A DNA stretch of 64,000 nt from Sipunculus nudus (lineage: Eukaryota > Annelida > Sipuncula > Golfingiida > Sipunculidae), in contig CM049317.1 of assembly GCA_026874595.1 (NCBI GenBank), positions 61,287,618-61,351,617 on the forward strand. Direction: 5' to 3'. The notes under the pieces are model-generated. The model had not been told where the DNA came from and searched no databases. It was given only the letters and a program-made list of their open reading frames with translations. A program made the translations under genes and the position numbers. Each line of letters starts with the position of its first letter. The first letter of the stretch is position 1. Positions 34,801 through 43,164 of this stretch are shown piece after piece.

Positions 34801-37800
34801 GCCAGCCATCACAAACCGTTCCTATAGAATTATGTGATTTCTGGCTTACTCTGTGTACGTTTGAATGAATTCTAGGTAATTCCTGTTGGGAAAAGTTCTT
34901 ACACGCCTCTGTAACGGATGTATCAGCTTGTTTATATACAAGCTGTTAGTAAACAGAAATTTTGACAAACAGAAAAACCATCAGAAAAACCAACTTGATT
35001 CAAAAAGATGCTGATAAACATGAACAAACATCCTGTGTGCAATGGGATCGGCCTTTTCTGACCCGTTTTTATAAAAGGTTAAATGGATTATCTTGAGTCA
35101 ACAGACTGAAGTTAAACGACCATGTGTATATTAATAGGTCTTGAGCAGAAACTGGGAGTTTCTCCGCCATAAATAATATGTTGATATTTTATATATGATT
35201 CTTTATCCTATGATTTTTAAGGGACATTTATTATAAACCTAATTAAATTGGACTCTTTATTAGGCCCTCGTACATAATGAAATTAAATTAGTGAAAGAAA
35301 TCAAACGTACAACTCTGCAGGATGTATACTTTGCTGTTTCTCACGACAAATGTGTTGAATCCTGTTTTCCGAATACCGAATTCAATACAGTATTTGATAC
35401 ACTACTCATAGAGTTTTTCAGTTCTACATTCCATAAGGTATTCGACTGCCTTCTCGTACTAAGATATGTTTGCTATAATGGGGCATGCGCGTAAATAGTC
35501 TCTCTGTCATGTATGCATAGTGGAAAGGGTGTTCCTCACGCACACAGATGATGCTTTAGAGGCATGTTGTTTGTTTTTTCCTGTAGATAAAATGATTACA
35601 ACAAAGCAATCTAACTTTTAAATCACCAAATGGACGGAAAGTCTGTCCGAATTTCGAATGGTTGTTATTACTAAACCCAAATATATCCTGTCAGTCTGAG
35701 GGGTGAAAGTGATGATGAAGAGCTACACAATGACAATACTATCAAAAGATTTCCCAGTATGTCGATTAACGTTAAGCCCCTTAGCACGTCATAGCAGCCT
35801 ACTTTCCCTTGGGTAGCCTATTAATGTGTCAGTGGACTTATATTAAAGAGGGGTGGTAAGTAGTTCTAATGTTTCACAATGTGTGCTGCGATGATGCCGA
35901 TTGGTGTTTATCACACGTTTGTATTTCAGATCCTTTTCGATGGGAAGAAAGCTGTCGGAGTACAGTTCATGAAGGACGGTAAAATCCACCAAGTCCGTGC
36001 CAGCAAGGAGATCATCCTGACCGCCGGCACTGTCGGCACCACCAAGCTCATGCTGCTCTCTGGTATCGGACCTAAGAACCACCTGCAGGCCATGAAGGTA
36101 AAATAGCCGTATGACTGTATCACTTCACTCATTCACTTATATCTGTATAAGTAAATATTCGCACGTGCACATATAGAGAGCACGTATAGCAATCATCTTT
36201 AGTGTCTCATTGTCCATCAAACGAAAATTATGACAGGTAACATTGATGTAATCATAGCAGGGTCTCAAGGCCCATGCACCTCTTGGACTAATATGATGTA
36301 TAGTCAATACTTAACACATACTGAACAGCCTACCTCAACATGAAATTAATGTACATATACGCTTACACATAAATATTAGGTTGGCTTAATATTCGAGAAG
36401 GCTTTAAAATCGCGAAATTCGAGGGAGGGATAATTAGCGCGAAAATAAAACCTTCAGGAATGAGACATCTTTCAGCACGGCAGAGCAGTCATTTATATCA
36501 TGCCCACATTATTCATCTCACCTATCTTGTTAGGTCAGTTTTGATGTACTGTGTACATGAAATTAGAACCACAACTTGAAAGCACGGGTTCAGATAGGAG
36601 TAAATGTTCACTAGCCTCCCTCATTACTGCGACTAGTTAAGTAAATGAAGACAAGTATCGGATTATCATCATATTTGAATAAATAATAATGTATTTTTTA
36701 ATAACAGTAAAAAAAAAAAAAAAAAAAAAAAAATATATCGCGAAATTTCAGCCCCTGTGAGTAAAGAGACAACCGCAGTATTTTCTGACCAAAGTTTACG
36801 TGTGTACGCTAAATCATGGTTTTGATTATACTCATGTATAATCCCTGAAATTATTCTATAAATTAGTTGATTTATACGCAATAAATAATTACAAAACACA
36901 TGTTAATTAGGAAAATTCCTTAACGGTGGATCACCTGGATCTCCGTATGCCAAGAGCCAACTCTTTCTTTCCAGTTCAAACAGAGCCATAAATCGTAAAA
37001 ATAAAAAAATAACTTGTTAAAAAAAATGTTTTGTTTTCTGCTCAGATTCCCCTCGTTGCCGATCTTCCCGTGGGCGACAATCTGCAAGACCACGTGGTGG
37101 CGCCACCTGTCGAATTTTACTCCCCGCATCCAGTCTCGATCACTGCTGCCAAAGCCGAGAACTTCCGGTCTGCGTGGGCATACACTCTGTGGGGAGGTGG
37201 TAAGTTCCAGTCTGTGTGGACATACACTTTGTGGGGAGGTGGTTGTTTCCACTTTGCTTGGGTATACACTCTGTTGGGAGGTTATAAAATCCTGTCTGCG
37301 TGCGCATACATGTATACCCTCTGTCAGGAGGTTTAAAGTTTCGTTCTATTTGGGTATACAAAACAATGAAGCAATGAAGGAGAGATTGTGTTTATAACAA
37401 GTAAGGCCAAAAAAAATTAAAGGTATGGTTCTCAGGCAAAGCCCGCATCAATTTTAAACCCCCGCATCAAAATTTTTTTTTTTTTTTAAATTAAAACTTT
37501 CCAATTATGAGCTGCTGCCACTCCGACATTTCTTTCAGGAAGATAAAACCATACAATTTCCTTAGTGCTTTTACTTATTTAGCAAAATAAAACTGTTATT
37601 TTCATGCTTTTCCCTTATCACTTGACATTTTTATCGAAACATACCAAAAAATTTAAATTAAAAAAAGCGCCAGCCCGCATTGATTTCTGAAAAAAAGTGC
37701 CTGAGAACCATACCTTTTTTTTATTTTGGCCTAATTAGGTAACCATTACCACACCAAGTGATTTTACCCGATATATAACCGACTTTATGAAATATTTTTG

Positions 37801-40800
37801 GAAATATCCTATGGGAACAGTTTTCATGAACAAATAATTTCAAGCATATACCATCTTTTCGATGATTTCAACTTTCTTTCAGTCCCTTTATTAATTCCCC
37901 GAAATTCTGACACATCGGTGTAATTCTGGTTTTCTTCAGGCATGAAACAGAGTCCACGTTTCCGCGAAGCGGTCGCTTACGTCAGAACGAAGTACCAGCC
38001 GGCACACGTTCGTTACCCAATCATCGGCTTGCAGGTCCTGGCAAACATCGGTGTTTATTCCGCCGAAGATCTCAGACTAAAAGAGGCGGTAAGTTTTCGT
38101 TCATTGTACTGTGTACGACTTAAGTGACTGCATTAACCATGGTGACTCTCTGACAAACTTTCTTTTAACTGAACGTTAAAACGATAAAATCCAGCTTTCG
38201 GTAATCTTTCTATACCTATTTTTAATACAATAAAACCTCGCCTAACGAACATCTCGGTTTAGCGGCCACCTCAAAATAACGACCACCTTTGCACAGTCCC
38301 AATTCTCTTTTGTTCTTTAAATCAGACCCTCTCGAATATGTGACCACTTATATCGAGGTCCGATAACAGTCATTAATGCGGGGTTTTACTTTACTGTATT
38401 CTATACATTTATATAAATATCCCCACCCTAATTATCACAATTATTTTCTATATATCAATCGCCATTTAATCCCGCACATAACTCTGCATGCAAGTAACCA
38501 AAGTTCTTCGTTCTTTGACTCGTTTCTCAATATATCATATGACCCCAGCCTCCCACGCAAACCTTGTGTGCCTTAACCTCTTGCTACCAGGCATCACAAG
38601 CTATCTTTGTCTGTTCAAGTGTCGTTAAATTCTAGATTGCTAAATCATGTTTTCTGAATCTGCTATCTCTCCGGGTGCCCGTTGTTCTGTACTCTAATAA
38701 GTCAAGAAAAAGTATAGTTTTTGTTATATCTGTTCTGTGTTTGTGTGTTTGCATTAATAAGTTTTACCATGTCTTCTAGAACGGTTATCAACCCTCCTCC
38801 CCCCCCCCGCCTGACGCATAAATCCTCTGTACTCACGATATTTTTTATCATCCCAAGGCATATGATGCTCTATACTCCCTACAACCCCAGAAAGACGGGT
38901 TCTCTGTCCTGTCCATCCTCTTTTATGTTATATCCTCTTTATATTTATTATATCCCTTGCATGTTACATTTATACTGTATATGTGATGTCACTTAACTAT
39001 AACACCTCGGTCTTTTTAATCTCTTGGTCTCCCTCAGGCGTACGATGCCCTGTACTCCAGCCCACCCCATAAAGAGGGCTTCTCTATCCTATCCATTCTC
39101 TTTTATGATATATACCCTCTTTATATTTATTATATATATTATTTGTGTTACATTTATACTGTATACGTAATGTCTCTAACTAATACCTTGTCTTCTTAAT
39201 CTCTTGGTCTCCCTCAGGCGTACGATGCCCTGTACTCCCGCCCACCCATGAAAGAGGGCTTCTCTATCCTGCCCATCCTTATGCATCCTAAGAGTAAGGG
39301 TACGATCAGACTCAGGACCAGCAACCCTGTCGACCCTCCTCTCATCAACCCCAACTACCTCTCTGAGGACGCGGACGCTAAGGTCCTCGCAGAAGGTAAG
39401 CTTACACCATGGAGTTATAATTAAAATGACCGCGATTCTATGCTCACACACGGCTAGCATGGCCAGCACCACCTTTCCCCTGGCATCCACCCATCATTCA
39501 TAGGATGTTCACAACTCAGTAGGCAATTTTATTGGACTGGTAAGCCTAACTTGAGCCGTGATACAAGCAGTACGGGGGAATGCATTGCAGTGATCTTCCA
39601 TAATGTTGCATTCATATCATGATTAACAGCCCATAATCTTAACATTAGGCTACGAATGATGAATTAACACAAAAAAATACACGTGAACTCACAACCAAAA
39701 CTGAAGCTCCGTCAATAGAGGTAAGGAGTGATTTCCTGTATTGATTACAAGTTGACTGCGTCCAGTTACCCTTGCGAGCCTTGTCATGCGGTCAGATACA
39801 AAATGCCGACGGATTTAACAAATCTGCTGTTAAAACCGATTTTTTCCTGCTCATTTAAGGTGTTGTTAGAAAGTATATTAAAAAGCAAACGACTGGTCTG
39901 GTTTTTGTAACGTGACAGCGTACTTGTAGGCCATGAAGCATTATAAAAAATGACGAAAATATATGCATCTTCATATAAAGTCTTAAAGTGCGTTCCTCGG
40001 CACTCTGAAAGCCAGTGCGCTGGTTGTAGACTCTCTAATGTTAGAGGACCGAAATGGCACTATTTCAGGTGAATCCACTTGATTTATTTTCTTGACAAAC
40101 TGTGACTTATTTAATTTTTAAGGGAAGGTGTTAGTACCCTCATCTCTGTGATAAACCCTTATTTTCATTGAGCACAATTTATATCACAAAATGGATGAAT
40201 GCCAGGGACATTGAGGATTTCCATAGCCTGGTTGTTAAACGCGAAACGCATTGGGTCATGGAATTTGAGACAAATACTTTCACTCACCTCAGATATAAAA
40301 CTTTATGTATTGATGTTAAAAAGCACCCACCTGACTGCATTCGTCAAATCAAGAAACAACAATTAACTCTTTAAATTTTATATTTTTGGACTGTTGCCAC
40401 AATTTTCCTGCAAAATCTGTTATAATCATCTCAAAGAGGGTAATGAAAAAAAGACGGATCTGGAGATCTCACCAATGTCTGCGCCCTGTGCGTCTGCTTA
40501 GTGAGCAAAGCGGTTATGCTGTTTAAGCGCATACTCAGAAACTAGTTTGTTTTGTCTCTCAGATGATAAGATTTATACATTTGTTAACTCTAAAGGGATC
40601 CATAAATATGCATATCAGTAAAATGTTTTCCCCCGAAAAACCTTGTCTCATCGATTTTAGTTTAAATGATGCCTAATAGGTGGCAGCAGAATCCAATTGG
40701 CGCTCGGTGAAAGTGAAAGCTGTAACCATGGCATAACATTCAGTCATTATCAGGGGCGGGTACAGGATAGAAGGGGGGGGGGGATGGCGGAGGCAACATC

Positions 40801-42943
40801 CTGGCCTAGCTGAACGTAAGCAAACGAAAGCGAGATTGCGATAATGCGAGACGCCAATCGGTTTTTTATGGTTTTTCTTTATATATTTCTTTATACATTT
40901 CGGAAAAGCGGCGCATGCGCCTCATGCACGCCCCTGAATCCTCTCCTGATTATCCGTAATAATGTGTAAAATGGGGCGGGCGGACTTATCATTATACGTT
41001 TAACATGATCTTTTATCATTTTGGAAAATTAAAACATTATTATATGCACGTGTTAATATCGTGTTACAATATACAATTACTTATTATTCTGTCAGTAATG
41101 GCTTGGTGACGGAGACGAGGGTTTTCATATTAAAACCTGTATATGGACATATTTATGACTATTTATCACTCTATATTTTTACAGCCATTCAGTACTCTCG
41201 TCGGCTCATCAACACGGCCATTATGGATACATGGGAAGTTAAGCTGAACGATCGCCTCCTGCCTGAATGTAAAAAATTCGGAAACCACACCAACACGTAT
41301 TACGAGTGCCTTGTACGTCATATCACGTTGCCTGGCAACGCTCCGGTGGGCACGTGCAGAATGGGAGCAAAGGGCGACCCAACGGCCGTCGTGGACACCA
41401 ACCTCAAGTAATCACCATTTTATGTTCGATAGTATAATATCTTTAAACTTTCTATTATTTTATTATTTGATCAGTTTATGTCGTCAGTATTGATTGTTTT
41501 TGTGCGTTTGTTTGTTTGTTCAAGAACTGTCCCTGAAAGAACTCAGCAAATTTCAATGATAATCCGGAAAGGATGGGTCATTAGCTAAAAAATCCTCTTT
41601 AAACAAAAGCTTTTAATTTATAATTATAGGATGTTGGTTAAATGAAATGCGGATTTAGATTTTGAACGTGCTAAATTCTTCCTTTTCTTCCAGCCTGATA
41701 GTTATTCTGTAAAACATCTAAGAAATATATGACTATAGCCTACTCAGTAAAAAAAAAAAAGATAATTAGAACTGATCAAGAATGCATGTTTAAATATTTG
41801 CCTGAGCCTGTCTCTTCACATTGGCAGCTATACGTAACATTTTCGCATGCAATAGCGTTCAGCGACATACCAAAGACTACCATCAATTGAAAACTAAAAC
41901 ATTTTTTGTGATGTCCTTTGAGCTTCAATTTATACATAGCATCTTTCATGAATTTCACATTGCCATATAGTCATATAATTCATTCAAATTACTGTCATCG
42001 TAGACGGGTTCTATATACAATCATTATCACTCCGGCAATAATTATGTCCTGTGTGTTGTTGATAGGGGAAAACATTCTCACACAAAATACGTATACCATA
42101 TATGTGCCTCACGTCTCCTTTATTTTTTTATTTCTTAAATAGCATAATTTGCCTTTCTTTGCTGACTTTTAGGGGAGGGGGTCTCCTGGAGAATCCTAGC
42201 ACAAGTAATCTTTACATCATGATACACATAAAAAAGTCTCTTCGAAAAACAAAAGATAAAAATATTTGACATACAATCACTAACAGCTCATAACAAAACT
42301 ACTTTTTTGTATAACTGTGGATTTTCCACGGGTGCATCTAGTATAATAATAATATATATAAATTATGTTAAAATGATAATTATAAGATAATATATAACAA
42401 TACAATATATATATATTTAAAATATAACAACAAACAAAAAAATATGGGAAAAGAAAGGTTGTTCTCTAAGAAGTACGCAATAAATGACCAATGAAATATT
42501 TTAATCACTAATAAATACTGGCTGGTAATGACACGTTTCAATGTTAAAAAAGTATAACGATGTGATAAAATAATAAATTATTTTGATATGCTAATATGAA
42601 TATTGAAACATTTTATATTGCGGGGTGCGTGGTTATTATACATTATTTAAATATATTAATATAAATATTTCACTTTTTTTTTTGTTGCAGGGTGCGTGGC
42701 ATCAAGAACTTGCGTATCGTCGACGCCTCCGTCATCCCGTCCGCCATCACTGGTGACACTTATGCTACTCAGATCATGATGGCGGAGAAGCTGGCTGACA
42801 CCATCAAGGGCATCGACTCGGTGGAGAGAATCCGGGAGTACTATAAAACGCTGATTCAGCAGAAACATGAGAAGATGGCGGAGGAGGAGCACGAACACGA
42901 GCGTGAACGTAACAACAAATCCCACAATGCAAAGAAAGCGTAA
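28303..42943 (+). CDS. GMC family FAD oxidoreductase (glucose/choline dehydrogenase-like), 12 coding exons, 634 aa
   Basis: GMC oxidoreductases bind FAD and oxidise alcohol groups of sugars, choline or similar substrates. Exons: 28303-28432, 29100-29161, 31211-31357, 31937-32126, 32671-32799, 33448-33569, 35930-36097, 37046-37199, 37940-38088, 39218-39395, 41185-41407, 42691-42943. All junctions are GT-AG and keep frame. Seen: a hydrophobic N-terminus (5-23; signal or membrane anchor), Rossmann motif VGAGTSG (44-50), LLLEAGG (74-80), signature 1 [18 protein letters not shown] (120-137), a signature-2 region [16 protein letters not shown] (293-308) with TT in place of the usual SP, and a charged C-terminal tail. 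Family members usually read YHPVGTC and GNTNAP at the two catalytic positions. Here they read NAPVGTC (Ala529) and GDTYAT (Tyr575), so catalysis may be lost or altered. Length is normal for animal members. Introns carry many small repeats. Confidence 0.95.
28464..28733 (+). mobile_element. MITE family M2, copy 1, in GMC intron 1
   Basis: Left end AGGCAAAAAAAGGGTATGG with GTTCTCAGGC; right end GACGCGGGCGG and a T tract closing with GCCTA. The interior matches the reverse complement of 37403-37731 (GATAAAAATGTCA, GGGAAAAGCATGAAAATAAC, GGTAAAAGCACTA, ATTTATCTTCTTGAAAGA). Non-coding. Confidence 0.75.
28825..28870 (+). repeat. (TA)n microsatellite
   Basis: About 23 TA units in GMC intron 1. Confidence 0.9.
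29100..29161 (+). CDS. GMC coding exon 2
   Basis: Acceptor GGTTTGTAG and donor GAT|GTAAGT. It completes the FAD-binding [17 protein letters not shown] segment (residues 44 to about 60). Only 62 bp. Confidence 0.92.
29180..29344. mobile_element. Small TIR element (CAGTGAAACCT type), GMC intron 2
   Basis: The left end TACAGTGAAACCTGTGT and right end ACATGTTCCACTGTA are inverted repeats flanking about 165 bp. Terminal CAGTNRAACCT is typical of small non-autonomous Tc1/mariner-pogo relatives; that assignment is an inference. Confidence 0.5.
30190..30485 (+). mobile_element. GGATCC/G-rich element relative, GMC intron 2
   Basis: It starts CAGGGGCAGATACAGGA followed by a G run, as in the copy at 40751-40936, and ends at a C run (about 30471-30482). 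Right-end inverted repeat is unclear. Confidence 0.35.
31211..31357 (+). CDS. GMC coding exon 3
   Basis: Acceptor ATATTTTAG and donor CAA|GTGAGT, phase 0 at both ends. It encodes [19 protein letters not shown] and the segment up to residue 113, with the acidic end of the second beta strand that binds the FAD ribose. Confidence 0.92.
31937..32126 (+). CDS. GMC coding exon 4 (signature 1)
   Basis: Acceptor TTTTTCAAG and donor ACAG|GTAAAG. Residues 114-177 contain [18 protein letters not shown] followed by YDEWA and [11 protein letters not shown], all strongly conserved in GMC proteins. Confidence 0.93.
32671..32799 (+). CDS. GMC coding exon 5
   Basis: Acceptor ATTTATAG and donor TTTG|GTAAGT. 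Encodes [16 protein letters not shown] and the stretch ending DINGKTQF, part of the substrate-side domain. Confidence 0.9.
33448..33569 (+). CDS. GMC coding exon 6
   Basis: Acceptor CATTTTCAG and donor AAG|GTAAGA. Encodes [20 protein letters not shown] and NLRVETHA, matching the conserved TQxTxxxGxRxSxxxAFL region. Confidence 0.92.
33718..33853 (+). repeat. Compound (ATA)n/(TTA)n/(GGT)n microsatellite with A-rich tail
   Basis: Trinucleotide runs followed by repeated A(9-10)C blocks, in GMC intron 6. Confidence 0.9.
34420..35120 (+). repeat. Dispersed repeat family R1, two tandem copies in GMC intron 6
   Basis: Two units each begin with ATGTGATTTCTGGCTT and end with CCTGTGTGCA then TTTTATAAAAG (near 34430-34770 and 34832-35110). 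The first carries TGCAAAACGCC and CCCTTGTTGAAT; the second carries CGCCTCTGTAACGGATGTAT and AAGCTGTTAGTAAACAGA. Together they cover the family seen at 23205 and 61775. Confidence 0.6.
35930..36097 (+). CDS. GMC coding exon 7 (signature 2 region)
   Basis: Acceptor GTATTTCAG and donor AAG|GTAAAA, phase 0. Residues 261-316 include [20 protein letters not shown] followed by [11 protein letters not shown]. The usual Ser-Pro of signature 2 is Thr-Thr (297-298). Confidence 0.93.
36707..36735 (+). repeat. Poly-A tract in GMC intron 7
   Basis: An uninterrupted run of about 25 A residues. No retroposed gene was recognised upstream of it. Confidence 0.8.
37046..37199 (+). CDS. GMC coding exon 8
   Basis: Acceptor TGCTCAG and donor GGTG|GTAAGT, phase 1. 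Encodes [18 protein letters not shown] and AYTLWGG (residues 317-368). NLxDH is a family hallmark. The last 37 bp form unit 1 of a tandem repeat that continues into the intron. Confidence 0.92.
37163..37336 (+). repeat. 42-bp tandem repeat of the GMC exon 8 end
   Basis: Four units start at 37163, 37205, 37247 and 37289, each 42 bp. The first is exonic and includes the donor. The period is 14 codons, so the frame stays open through the intronic copies ([13 protein letters not shown], then [12 protein letters not shown]) to a stop at 37334. Only the first unit keeps a strong GTAAGT donor. Confidence 0.9.
37403..37731 (-). mobile_element. MITE family M2, copy 2, in GMC intron 8
   Basis: Terminal inverted repeats: left AAAGGTATGGTTCTCAGGC (37419-37437), right its exact complement at 37699-37717, plus outer AGGCCAAAA and TTTTGGCCT boxes. 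About 330 bp, non-coding. The interior is the reverse complement of the copy in intron 1. Confidence 0.85.
37940..38088 (+). CDS. GMC coding exon 9
   Basis: Acceptor TTCTTCAG and donor GCG|GTAAGT. Encodes [18 protein letters not shown] and the segment ending LRLKEA (residues 368-417). This part is less conserved in the family. Confidence 0.88.
38226..38398. mobile_element. Small TIR element (AAACCTCGC type), GMC intron 9
   Basis: Left end TACAATAAAACCTCGCCTAA and right end GCGGGGTTTTACTTTACTGT are imperfect inverted repeats over about 170 bp. It resembles small pogo/mariner-type non-autonomous elements. Confidence 0.5.
38745..39295 (+). repeat. 180-bp tandem repeat of the GMC exon 10 acceptor
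   Basis: Three units place exon-like starts at 38858, 39038 and 39218, exactly 180 bp apart. Each has GGTCTCCCTCAG (AG preserved in all), then GCGTACGATGCCCTGTACTC and about 50 more exon-derived bases. The first two units then enter AT-rich intron sequence; only the third continues into conserved GMC sequence. The 39038 copy reads in frame for about 58 codons to a TAA before the real exon. Confidence 0.9.
39218..39395 (+). CDS. GMC coding exon 10
   Basis: Acceptor CCCTCAG and donor GAAG|GTAAGC. Residues 418-477: [20 protein letters not shown], then [20 protein letters not shown] and [11 protein letters not shown], a region strongly conserved in animal GMC proteins. Confidence 0.93.
39396..40750. 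other. GMC intron 10, left part
   Basis: No exon was recognised. Open frames near 39176-39490 (minus) and 40168-40374 (plus) have no family resemblance or splice context. Confidence 0.4.
40751..40936 (+). mobile_element. Small TIR element (CAGGGGCGG family), GMC intron 10
   Basis: Left end CAGGGGCGGGTACAGGA and right end CATGCACGCCCCTG are inverted repeats; a G run sits inside the left end. About 186 bp. Same family as 7249-7410 and 7619-7776. Confidence 0.6.
41185..41407 (+). CDS. GMC coding exon 11 (catalytic region)
   Basis: Acceptor TTTTACAG and donor AA|GTAATC, phase 2. Residues 477-551 hold [13 protein letters not shown], aligned with family TxYHPVGTCKMG. The catalytic His position is Ala529, while the flanking PVGTC-MG is intact, so this is a residue change rather than a misread exon. 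Confidence 0.92.
41408..42690. other. GMC intron 11
   Basis: AT-rich intron with no recognised element; it ends in a long T tract and TTGTTGCAG. Confidence 0.5.
42691..42943 (+). CDS. GMC coding exon 12 (terminal)
   Basis: Encodes [19 protein letters not shown], then [20 protein letters not shown] and a charged tail rich in E, H, R and K; stop TAA at 42941. The family consensus GNTNAP is GDTYAT, so the second catalytic position (normally Asn or His) is Tyr575. Confidence 0.93.
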
Positions 42944-43140
42944 CTTATCGCCCTCTAGCGCCCATAAGCTGAATTATTTCGTGCCCATTTCTCTGGGGGA
43001 TACTTCTCACCGACTAGTTTGCCTTTCATCCTGCACCCACGTCCCCATTTCATACTGTAGAACCCGAAAGAGACACGGACATCTCATCATTTTCATGTAT
43101 TTACGGGAAGATGCTGGATGTAGCTTTTCTTTTTTTTTCA

Positions 43141-43146
43141 AATAAA
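43141..43146 (+). terminator. GMC polyadenylation signal
   Basis: AATAAA 198 bp after the GMC stop codon, followed within 30 bp by a GTGCGCTGTATTT stretch. The 3' untranslated region is about 215 bp if it is used. Confidence 0.65.
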
Positions 43147-43164
43147 CATTAATTTATCAGTATC

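Noticed and set aside
38745-39217. Mutually exclusive duplicate exons of the GMC gene
   Set aside because: The upstream copies contain only the first third of exon 10 and no donor in register, so they are not complete alternative exons.
39176-39490. Minus-strand 104-codon frame
   Set aside because: Antisense shadow of GMC exon 10.
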